DNA from: Pipra filicauda | Lineage: Eukaryota; Chordata; Aves; Passeriformes; Pipridae | NCBI RefSeq assembly: GCF_003945595.2 | Contig: NW_024104162.1 | Location: 124,001-188,000 of the forward strand | Direction of reading: 5' to 3' | DNA: 64,000 nt | In this document: piece after piece, positions 1-10,983 of the stretch | Position numbering within the stretch: the first letter of the stretch is position 1 | How the letters are laid out: every line of letters starts with the position of its first letter | Notes under the pieces: generated by a model | Told to the model about the DNA's origin: nothing | Databases searched by the model: none | Seen by the model: only the letters and a program-made list of their open reading frames with translations | Position numbers and translations under genes: made by a program

Positions 1-409
1 AGTTTCTGCCAAGACTGTCAGCATTTTGCAAATAACTGGTAAGCGTTTCACAAATATCCCATGATGATGTGCACACCAGTTCCAAACCCTGCTCACTGGC
101 ATTTGCAACTGCACAGCCTACACTTCTCCTGATTTATGGAGTTTATCACTGTCATGCTCCACAAAGATTCTAGCAGGAAGGGATTGCAGGAAATACTCAA
201 ATACATTTGACATTACTTAAAGTTCCACAATGTTAAACTGCATGAAAGATTCCTGTGAAGCTCAACCACCACAGAGTCATACACTGGGAATACTCAGCTT
301 TGTTTCACAAGGAATAAAAGCAGAGAAAGTTTTGGTGAAAGCTTTTAACTCTATTTTTGCCATCACATAAAAAACACCCAAGTTTTCTGAATATTTAAAC
401 CAGTATCTT

Positions 410-820
410 TTATACTTTACTGGAAGGAAAGTCATTCAGAAAAAAAAAAAAAGGAAAAAGATAATAAAGAACAAGTTTGCATGTGGCACCAGGTTTCCAG
501 ATACATGTGACAGAGATGAGAAACCCCTCCTGCTGAAGGGCACAGCGGAACCAAATGATCAAAGTAGCCCTGATTTGGAATTCTTCCACAAGCTCTGTCT
601 TACCATCCTGAAGTCCACTATTGTTTTGATAAATTCTATCATCTGAGTTGGTGTTAAAATGAACATTTTCTTTTTTTTTTTCTTGAGGGACTGTGCTTAT
701 CTGTTCCTCATCTCTCAGTAAGATTTCCTTTTTCTGGCCAATCATCCTGTGCCTTAACGATGCAGATGGGATGTGAGCACTGCCAAGACCTCTGCAAACA
801 CTCACAATACTGTTGAAAGG
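410..820 (-). other. Exon-like open reading frame in intron, unrecognised
   Basis: A minus-strand frame stays open from about 900 down to 410. Part of it has protein-like, Lys/Glu/Gln-rich composition (MIGQKKEILLRDEEQ). Within it, a CAG acceptor-like site at 748-747 and a strong GATG|GTAAGA donor-like site (603-598) would bound a 143-base candidate exon (604-746). A second acceptor-like site, TACCTTTCAG, lies at 822-821. No ATG opens the full frame; an in-frame ATG lies inside it. I do not recognise the product. It could be a cryptic or alternative exon, an old retropseudogene, or chance. Confidence 0.2.
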
Positions 821-2258
821 CTGAAAGGTAACATTATTTTGATAATGGTTTCTGAGATTTGTTATCAGCAGAAAATCTTTTCTCTGCCAGATGTACTCCT
901 ATGTGAAAAATATGCCATTTTCAAGTTGAGAGCTGAAAATTACTCTCTCCAAGCAGGTCAGGAATAATTGAGAACAAACTGATTGTTCTGACTCTGAAAC
1001 ACACAGGTGTTCAGTCCATCAATGCTCTGAAACAGAGCAACTTTTTATTGGGATAACAATCATCTGCAATAAAAATCCTTCCTCCTGTGCTAGGAAGGTA
1101 CACTTCTAAACAGGATATAGATTCTACTTGCTTTGTTAGAACGCTCTACAATGGGATAAATTTGTTTACAGCAACTGCACTACAAAATCAGAAACTTTCT
1201 CCAACACAAGTTTGTTCACAATTATGTTATTTGTTCAAGCTACAAAAACCTGCACAGGTATCATCTAGGTGAGGCCAGGAAAAAAAAAAAATAAAAGCTA
1301 CATCTTAGGGAATTATCAGTACAGCAATTCCCTAAGGATGCTGTAATTCTTCATCAAAACAGATGTTTAATAAATGACAGACAACAAAAGCAACAACTGA
1401 GCAGGCACTGTATTGGGTGTTCTCACCTATCTGACACTTCCACAATCACTTAAGAAAATGTAAATAGAAAAAAGCTTAATTGCTCACATTCAGGACAGAA
1501 AAAAAAAATCACTAACAGTGATTTTAAGACTAACGAGTTTTAAGATGTAGAAGAACAATGTTTTCTCACTAAAATCTTTACCCTGTTGAATGGTGGCTTC
1601 TTCACCAAATTTCTGAAACAAGGAATGCTGGAGCCATGGGGGTGTGTCACAGGTGCCTCAGGCTGTGAGATGCTGGCTTTCATGTCCAAAATGCAACAGA
1701 AACTATGTGATGTGAAGGCAGCTACAGATGTGCTGTCTTTGTCTTCTCCACATGGTTATACATCACCATGCCAATAGAGAAACAAAAAAACCTTCTGATT
1801 AAGCTACATATTACGCAGCAGGGCACATCAGCATGACTGGACATCCACCTCCCAGTCCCACCGTGTCAGTGCAGAGGTGTGTGGTGTGAAAGCAGATATA
1901 GTGAAACTCCAACCCATTCAAAAGAGGAAAATGGCATCTTAGTTGGCTCTTTCACTTTTGTAAATTAAAGTACAGATCTTGACTAACACACTGGGACCAA
2001 ATTCCACTAATACCTTTAGGCTGCATTTCTGAACCCACATTCTCTCTGGGAAGCTGCAGCATCCTTTCTAGTCTCCTTGCTTTGACCCTTAGATGTAGCT
2101 ATTCTGAACTGCATTCAGATTACAGATTACTACAAAATCTATGAGAAATTGCCTTTGCATCGACTTTAAATTCTACTGGTGTCAAATGAACGATGAAAAA
2201 CAACAAATAGGGCACGACCATCTGCGAAAACAAGGCTGAAAAGCAATTCTCGTTCAAC

Positions 2259-2276
2259 AGGGCCATCTAGCGCTCA
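2259..2276 (-). promoter_or_regulatory. CTCF-like binding motif
   Basis: On the minus strand this reads GAGCGCTAGATGGCCCTG. It matches most positions of the vertebrate CTCF core (TAGRKGGC with a preceding CGC). It sits in a short patch with several CpGs (2180-2310) and a nearby CACGTG E-box (2285-2290), in otherwise CpG-poor intron. Binding is inference. Confidence 0.3.
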
Positions 2277-3995
2277 AAACAACCCACGTGCTTTACGTGA
2301 AGGATGCGAATGGATCAAGTTACACACCGGCTGATTTTTAGGAAATATTTAGGGCCACATATTTTCCCCCATACTTTCAGATACCTAGTAATCAATATAC
2401 TATTTCTTGCTCAGCATCTGAGGACCACTGCTTCAGCTGATAAACCTTGTGAAACTTCAGCTGATCATGAAAAAGCAGAAATTTAATTAACTGAGTATTT
2501 TCAGGAACTTGCTGAGAAGATACCATGAACTGAGAAATTACTCAAGTTCTCCTTCTAAAGATCATGCATTAATGGAATATTTTTTCCGATGTTTATTTTT
2601 GAGTCAAATAATGAGCTAAAGAAAACATATTTTAGATATATTCATTGTTATAAATCTAAAACCAAAGATCCAAATATTTTTGTAAATAAACATACTCAGG
2701 AAAAAAAAAATATTTCAAGAGCCAAAGCCAATTAAAGCAGTGCAACTAAAGAAATATCCATTGAGCTGTTAATTATCTATCAGATTAAAATAATGCATTC
2801 TGCAAATGCAGATTTTAAGGAGAATGGCATGTGAATCACATTGCCTTCAGTAAATGTCCCTTTACTAGCTCCATTTGGAACTCTTTCATAAGAAATACAT
2901 GTTTGAAGTGAATTAAGAGTCAGACAACATAGCAGAGCAATGGCAGCATAAGAAGTTTGTGAATGGAGGATACAGTAGCCAGAAGTCAGTGGCACACCAC
3001 TAAGAATCTGTTTGCAATTACCAAATATAGCCATTAGCTGATAAAGCATTTTTCTCCATGTCAGTTATTACATTATTTCTCTTTTTTGTTAATTATATCA
3101 GTGGAACTTGGACTATGTACCAAATGTTCCAGTATCACAAGGTCTTAGGAGAGAACACAAACTGTGTACTTTAAAAGAATATATATTCAAGTGAATTGTG
3201 TGAAAAGCAGAGCAATAAAGAACATGCCCTTTACAAATCCTGAGCCTGCAGAGTAGGAAACACTACAGTTTTATCTTTCTACACCCCAAAAAATGGATCA
3301 TTCTATACAGTCTATAATAGGGTGTTGCATATGAACTTCTCTTTCAGTGATTAGGGAAACATGTCTGATTCCCACTTCCCTGGGTCACATATCATTTCTA
3401 TATATCCATTTCCTTCAACAAGTACTGTGAAGTGTTATTAAAAGTCCAGCAGGAATATAACTCATCTCTTCTGTATTAAAGTGAAAGGACCAAGCAAGGG
3501 CCCAAACCCCACAGATGTGTAACAGTAGGTAGTCCCCGTTATATAAATATGCTGCCTATATTAATATTGTCCTTAATCTTAGAAATGACAGTCACAAAAC
3601 CACACAGAACCAGTAACTATTCTAAATATAGTCATTGTACAGAAACAGCTCTAAAACATCTGCATTGTTTTGTTTGTTTGTTTTGTAAATGTTTATATCC
3701 CAAATCTTCGTTCACGAAGCCCAGCCATGATGAAATGTTTACATTTCAGGGACAAGGAAGATAATCTGAAGAGCCACCAAAATGCTTTTACGTAAGGATG
3801 TGATGACATGTGTTGCTAAATGGAGATAAGCCAAGCAGGTGAAGATGTTGGTTCCATCTACAGAAAAGCTGCAGCGAACTGGTTCCTTCCAACAGTGTAG
3901 CCGAGCAGTAACCAAGTCTGGATTCATTTATTTTTTCAAATCTAATCCTATTCACCTTAAATCACTCAATCCCACTGACCTCATTTGACTCAGGG

Positions 3996-4015
3996 AAAAA
4001 AAAAAAAAAAAAAAA
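3996..4015 (+). repeat. Poly(A) run of 20, with A-rich continuation
   Basis: Twenty consecutive A residues are followed by an A-rich (CAAA)-like stretch to about 4039. No retroposon body or poly(A) signal is recognisable just upstream, so this is listed only as a simple repeat. Confidence 0.9.
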
Positions 4016-4642
4016 CAAAACTCAAACAAAAACAAACAGAATTTTGTCCTCAGTTCTTTTAAACACATCCACATTTTTGGTGGATATGCCTCCCAGGGCA
4101 CATTTTGTGCTAAATATTTTAACTAAATCTATATCGTGAGATGGGATACACTTACAGCCATTATCAAATTTGTATTTGGAAATAAACATATTGATAATTA
4201 CATCAATGCCCTATAATCATGTTGGAATATCAGACTCAAGCTGTCAAGAAAAAAAAGTTAACTATAAAATTGATCAGCTAATTAGTGACTACCTAAATTC
4301 CAGTTTCCTCAGATCAAAGGTTATATACTGCTCTTTCTGAAGAAAGGGGTCAATTTTGTTTTCTTGTGAGATGATACAGGAGGCAATAAGTATAAGAGAT
4401 GCCAGTTTACAGCACCTGACAAGTCTTTTCTTTTTCTAATTACTGTTCTAAGAAGTCTTAGTCATGGACTGTCTAATGGGAACAGAATTACTGAAAGAAA
4501 ATAATTCAAAAATAAATTTTGAAGATAACACATAATATGACCAAATGACTTTCAAAAGTGCTTTTAAGCATAATAAACTGCACTATGAGCATAAATTCTG
4601 CGGGATTTAAGATCTGTATCTTGTATCCCTTCGGCTCAAGAG

Positions 4643-4735
4643 GGTTCTTCAACAACTCTGGGCAATCTATTCCCATGGTTTAACTACTCTCTGAGTACAT
4701 CTTCCACTTGGGAGAGAGTCTAAATCAGAGAAGTA
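4643..4735 (-). mobile_element. CR1 LINE 3'-end relic
   Basis: The plus strand (TTCAACAACTCTGGGCAATC, then CCATGGTTTAACTACTCTCTGAGTA) resembles the reverse complement of the 3' part of CR1 ORF2. That part in CR1 codes for the stretch around 'aggttgcccagagaggttgtggat'. It is diverged and truncated on both sides, so the element lies on the minus strand. Assigned by memory of the CR1 consensus, not by alignment. Confidence 0.5.
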
Positions 4736-7700
4736 TACATTGGAATTCAAGGGTAACCACCTCTCCCCTTCCCTGGAAATTCAGCTCTGACCCCTTCTGT
4801 GAAAATACACCAACATGTCAGAGCTATGAGTCACATACTTACGCTATTGTCATTCATATGACAAAGGACAAGATGGAGCTAGAAAAAATTAGTTCCATTA
4901 TAGAATAATGAAGTTATTGGCACAGAGATGAGTAGTAGCATGTTTACAGAACAGAGCAGAGGAAAGAAAATAAAACCTACCATAGATAACTGATCATTTT
5001 TCTCTGTTTCATTATTGGCTTGTCTGTAAAATCTTTACATGCGGCCAAAAAGTAGCAAATGTGTGAACTGAGCAAGGAACCCTGCAAAGACAGTATTTTC
5101 ACATCTGGGGACAATATTAATTTACAGCGATTCAAGACATTCTCCGGAGTACCTTCTAAAGGATGCACTTTCCAGGAATGCTGGCAGGATCAACATTTAT
5201 CACCTGCACACATGGAAAGGTACGGAAAATCCAGCTTACTCCTGAAACGGATTTTTCTCCCTCTTCCTAAAATAATTCCTTTAGTTACTACTAGGAGAGG
5301 TGTCTGTTTCAAACTGACAGCTTTGTCATAGTCTAGACTCCAAACTACGGGTGATATTGTCATGGAGGTCAATCCTGTTTGTAAAGAAACTGATTTCTAA
5401 ATGAACAAAGTTTTCTAATCCTTCATAGACTTATAAAATCTACTGCAATCAAGTGTCCTGGCAAGAGTATCATGGGGCATAGCAAAATCTGAGTGGGTTG
5501 TGCTAAAAGTAACAACTGTTCCCTAGAGCATAATCAGATTGTCTACTTTCTCATGTCTGCAGTGACTGCCAACACTGCAAAGTCCTTCTGTATACTTTAG
5601 GGATCACCTTAAAAACACATAATACTATTGATATTTTGCTAGAAAGCAACTGTCTTTATAGCAACTGATAAGATTAATATTTTGAGTTGAGCCAGGAGAA
5701 ATAAAAGGAAAGAGGCACTAATGAACCTAATAAAAAGGTTCAGTCCAGAATGGTTGTTAATCTGTATAACCAACTTCAGGGAAGAAACGTTTGGTGTCGA
5801 TAAAGCATTTCCTTAGTAAATTACTACTGGCTCCAGTGTAAGACATTTACAGTAAACACCAAAAGTCTGCAAGGCATCTGTTCTATTCACAGTGGAAGAA
5901 GGAACTTTGCTCCATTAATAACTTTAAAAACATGCAATAACTAATTCATGATGGCAGTTCAAATCCTATCAGCAGCCTTCATTATTTGACCAAGCTGAGT
6001 TCAAAGATAGAGCAAAGCAAGTTGAAAGTTTAGAAGCACATTTTAAATTATAATAAAGAAGTTGTGTTGTTCTTCTTTCTACTAAATATAAAAAAGCTGT
6101 AGCTTTAAACCATGGGCAACAACATTATTTTAAGAATACATGCAAGATAAGAGTTAAAATGTGTATATAAAATCCTATATGATCTCAGAATTTGTTTTAG
6201 TGAAATTGCATGTTGTACAGAGAGGGCATGTGTAATATACGTGTATGTATATATAATAAAATACTTGCTGGAATTTTAACATTTGACTTCACTAGAGATT
6301 TAGTGGGACTTTGCCTAAGGCAAGTTTTTAATAGCAATAATAAAAAAATACTTAATGGTACTTAGGGTAAATAATGTGTGGTCACTATGTTTAAAAAAAA
6401 GTAATACCAAACATCTGTGCTAGATTTCCACATGATAAAATCCCCATATTACCTACAGTTCTCCCAAAGTTATAGAGAAACAAATGTTTATTTAAAATTC
6501 TAGAAGAGACATGTGATAACCAATTTAAGAACTTTAAGGCAGCCATCTTGTGTTTTCTGACAGGAATGTATATTTAGTGATCACCGTGATTATTTAATTC
6601 TGAACATGAAGGATGCCATGGTATGTCATTATGGCTTCAAGGCAGATTTTCAACCACCAACATACTTACTGGGAGACTACCAGACCAAGAATGTCATTTT
6701 TCTTAAGTCTATTTGCAAAGACCACTTCATTCCTTACAGGACACATTATTTCCTTATTGAGGCAAATGCTAATCCTTTGGGGGTTTGATAAATATTTGAG
6801 CAAGGTTAGTTAGTCACAGACATAGGATTCAGTCTAACTCAGTGATGGAAAACTGAGAGCAAACTGGGCAGAAGTTCCCAGAAACAATGAAAAAGAGCTC
6901 AACATTCTCTCCCCAAGAGGCTGCATCTCCAAAACTGGAGCAGAAACACACGCTCACACTTTTTGCTGTGCAGAGTTCTATTTGTTCTCTCTTGCTTTGT
7001 GAATCGGGAACTAAGTTCAGCTCTCCTTGTGGAAGCTTATTGCCCAGGTTTTAAATTCCTTGATACATGGAAAGAAAATCTAACCCTATTTTTTGCATAG
7101 CTTATTTCCCAACATTTTAATGAACCTTACTGACACTGACATTCTTTGCTCTTCCTGTAAAAGAGCAGGATTCCAACTTCAGCTTTAGTCTCCTCCTCCT
7201 GGATAATAAGCCTCACATTTGCCATTCCTAAGACCTTCAAACACACAACTTGAGTAAACCTGTCACCAAAAGTCTGCCTCTGTGAAACAAAGTTTACAGA
7301 TGCAGACAGGTACAATCTTTGAAGGCCATGAAGTTAACACACCAAAGTCAGTACGTATCTGCTAAAAATATAAAAACAAAATTTAAAAAAATGGGTTGCT
7401 TTATTTTCTGGAGTTATTTCTCTGCCTCTGGTTACACTAGCCAATTGCATGACTCTTGCCTGTACTTGCTCTAAGAAATATAATCTAAGGCCTGGAGAAA
7501 TTCCAGATCTTTGAAGGCAGCTATATTACGAAATTCTGCTATGGCCAGAAAGAGGGGGGAAAAAAGAAACAATCAGCGACTTAAAAAAGAGAAATTTCTG
7601 CATGATTCTTGGATATTCAGCCAATCATTTTGAACCAGAACAGTAAGATATTGCTTTCTGGTAACATGCATGCTTGTGTGAAATGGGCAGAAAACTAATA

Positions 7701-7754
7701 TGAGAAATGTTTAATGACTGACAAAGTGATAGAGACTTAAGGATAAGAAGAAAG

Positions 7755-7835
7755 GTCATGTTTAACCACCCCTTCCATTACTCCCAGTGTCCAGCCTGAA
7801 CCTCCTCTGGTGCAGTTTCAAGTGCAGTGTCAGAA
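7755..7835 (-). mobile_element. CR1 LINE fragment
   Basis: The minus strand contains TGCACCAGAGGAGGTTCAGG, then CTGGACACTGGG and GGGTGGTTAAACAT. These match, in order, consecutive blocks near the 3' end of avian CR1 ORF2. The fragment is short and both ends are lost. The orientation is the same as ERC2. Confidence 0.65.
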
Positions 7836-10566
7836 AATAAAATAGCAAAACGGATCAAATCCTGAATACTTGTTTCTGGTTTTGAATTAAACATGTGACA
7901 ATATACTAGTTTCTCAGAAATATAATCAACACTTGAGCTCTATAATCCAACCTGTAAAAATAAGAAAAGCAGAATATTTTAGATGACGTTCTAAAATGAC
8001 AAATATTTTGTTAGAGATATAGAAAGATTAACACAATTTGAGTGACCACTAAACAATTGATGAATTAATTTCAGTAAAAATGTATCTAAGTTCGGATTTA
8101 CTTTTAAAGCATTCTTAGGAGAACAAAAAAAAAAAATCCATTAACTCTGCAGAGTCATTTACACAGTTAGGGTGAAAACTTACAAACACCAGTTAAGAAA
8201 ATAAAAATATCAGTCCACTGGGGAGACTACTGCAGAAGATTCAACACAATAACTCCTGGTTTCTCATGCTGAACAACTGTATTGTGCAGGATGAAGACTA
8301 CAAGCAGTGACAGCAATTCAAATAAGCACTGCAGAACAACAAAGACTTGCCAAGCTACACATAAAGATCAAAAGTTGATCTACTTGGACCTTTAACAAAT
8401 ATGTAATATTTTTAACAATACATAATGTCTGATATTGCTTCAAAGCATGCAGACAACTTTCCATAACGAGGAAGCAAAAGACAAAATTTGAACCTCAGAA
8501 CATTTTCCAAGAGCCCACTTGATCAATCAGATCCAGAGTCCCAGATAAACAAATAGGCACCTACCAAACATTTTGTTTCTAAAGAGTTCATATAGCCTAC
8601 ACATCATACATCCAAGCTCCCTACAACAAACTTCAAATATGCAGAAATTAAAAAAAAATAAAAATAAAACCCTATAAATGCCATGTACAACAGGAAGAGA
8701 GCTGGAGAGACAGACTTCACCCAAAGCCTTGAATTCTTAGAATAACAAGGAAATTGTGAGCCAAAAGCTCCAAAACACTAGATAGTTCCTGCCAAATTGG
8801 CTGGGACACATTCCAGACAACTGATCTAGTAAATTTTTAAACCTTGACCAGTTACTAAGGCGTATCAGCATGTCACCAGCAGAAACTCCAGTAAACCCCA
8901 TCCAGTACTCCAGATAAAAGACAACCTCTATATCCTCATGAAAACTGAGGGAGACACAACTTTTTCCTCAGCCCATGAGGACAACCCAGGGGGAACTGTG
9001 AAACATCAAGTTAATTCAGTATAAATACAGGAGAAACATGCATGGTCTACAAGAAGCAATAAGATCTCCCTTCAGCATTCCTTGGACTAGCCAAGGATTC
9101 AAAAACTTCAGTGATACTGGTGCAACAGATGAAATACAATCACATAATCATCCACCTTTGAAACAGACTGTATGTAATACTCTGAGAATAGCAGATCTAA
9201 ATCCAGAAACTTGTCTGCTAGTTTATAGAACTTGTTCAACAATTCTCTCTCATCACCAACTAAGCAACATTAACTCCTTATGCAACTCCTTTCAGAATCC
9301 ATGAATGGGTAGCATCAGTTTTTATTAAAATTTTGCCTGTGAAAAGATTCAGGATCCAAGGATTTCTTTCTTCACGAGAAAACTTGACTGAAATGCATCA
9401 TTGTGCCTTGCAAAATTTTCTAATTTTTCATCTTGAGATGTGCAGCAGATACTACTGAGTCCTCAACACATATTCTGGGTTAGGGAAGACCATAAGCTAA
9501 ATATAAAAGAATTTACCCACAGCAAAGAAAGTATTTTGACAACATTCTGTAGATGTAAATAGCTGTTCTTAATCTCTAACATTTATAGGTTTAGTCATAC
9601 ACAAGGGCCAACAATAGTTTTCTCTGCTTTTGCACTAATTTCATTCACACTTTGATCTGTCGGGCAAATTGGTGTTTTTACTAGACTGGAAGTTCAATGG
9701 GACTACACTGTTGCTGAGTTTCTAAGGAAACACACCTATTTATCCTGATTTCCCCTGCTGTGGGCAGCCTGTACACCACCTCCCTGTAATTTTCATCCTT
9801 CTTAGCAGAAAACAACAGGGTGTTTGTGAGGGAGACTCACCCTGTCTGGTTTGCCCGACACTGCTCACATGGTAATGCTGCTGGGATGCCAAGGGGCAGA
9901 TGGGCTTGACACCAAGCCAGATTTTCTTTCAGTTGTACTAATCCAATCATCCCAAATCCAGTCCCAAAAATGCATCTACAAGTGATGTGGGCAGCTGGTG
10001 CAGGTAGGTTCTCTCAAAAGCACAGCCATCAGCCCATAGTTTTAATGTGGCAACATTACCATATATTTACTTAAAAAGTTTGAGTATCACCACACAAAAA
10101 TACTTTAGAAACAAACATAGGCAGAAGCCTTTGTTTATATGGAAGGCAAATCATTTAAAACACTCATTTCAAACAACAGAGGTATAAAAATCAAACACAA
10201 AGGTAGTGTGCACTCATGACTCTTCAGTTTACAGCAGCAGCAAGTGTCACTTCCCTCTTCAACAGGTCTAGTCTTCATTGGCCAAACACCAGTTTGTGAA
10301 AATAAAAGGATACAAAAACTTTGCACAGCAGAGACAATAAACCCCAAATACACTTATTTCTCTTCCATAATTTCCTATACTTGCTTTCAAATGTCATACA
10401 GTCCTGCTGTGTATTTATTAGAGATGTAAAAGAAATGCATACTATCTTTTTCACAAGAAAATTAAGAGCACAAAAAGAAAACACTTCAATAATCTATATA
10501 TCTAAAACTGCAACAAGTACTTCAACTATTTTTAACAAATAAATATTTTAAACAGTTTTTCATTAC

Positions 10567-10983
10567 CTCTCTAAGATGCATGTTTTCCTTCTCCTTCTGA
10601 TCTAAAATCACTTCTAAATGATTAACCTGAGATTCAGCCTCTGCCATCCTTCGAGTTCTCTCATTGTCTTCTTCCATTCCTTTAGATGGCAAACCTTTAC
10701 TTTGCAACATTTCCAGAAGCTTTTTTATTGATTCATCTCTGGCATTTAGCGTTTGCTTTTGTGTTTCAATCCTAAGCTCCATTTCTTCTAGAGTTTTCCT
10801 CAACAGGAAGAGCTCTTTAGCTTGTCTATCATGTTCTGCTTGAAGCCTTCGAAAATTCTCCTCTGTGAGCTCAATGGTAAAATGCTCAGCCCCTCTGTTT
10901 CCACTTTCTTGCTGCAGAAGATGGTTAAGGTCTCTCTGGGTTCTAAGCTCATCTTGAAGTGCCTGGATTGTCAACTGCAGATG
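10567..10983 (-). CDS. ERC2: ERC2 second coding exon, residues 220-358
   Basis: This internal exon of 417 bases encodes 139 residues that continue exactly from Q219 of the upstream coding exon (HLQLTIQALQDEL). The whole exon is predicted coiled coil of the ERC/ELKS central rod. It includes the family-conserved blocks RQAKELFLLRKTLEEMELRI and TQKQTLNARDESIKKLLEML, and ends at DQKEKENMHLRE. The acceptor has a long pyrimidine tract and TTGCAG directly before CATCTGCAG (AG at 10985-10984). The donor is GAG|GTAATG (10566-10561), weaker than the GTAAGT of the previous exon. Both ends are phase 0, so skipping this exon would keep the frame while removing 139 residues of the rod. Sequence past the donor reads into stop codons, which confirms the boundary. 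The next ERC2 exon, expected to begin near ELHRR, is not in the window. Confidence 0.97.

Larger units (their letters stand above)
1..10566 (-). other. ERC2: Intron following the second ERC2 coding exon (partial)
   Basis: The region begins at the GTAATG donor (10566-10561) and continues past the low-coordinate edge of the window. It is AT-rich intronic sequence. I see two minus-strand CR1 relics (4643-4735 and 7755-7835), a run of 20 A (3996-4015), a CTCF-like motif in a CpG-richer patch (2261-2310), and an exon-like open frame near 410-900. The remaining stretches show no gene, RNA gene or promoter I can support. Confidence 0.9.

Noticed and set aside
200..260. Reverse CR1 3' block (AGTTCCACAATGTTAA)
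   Set aside because: Only one short block resembles CR1, and the flanks do not continue the match.
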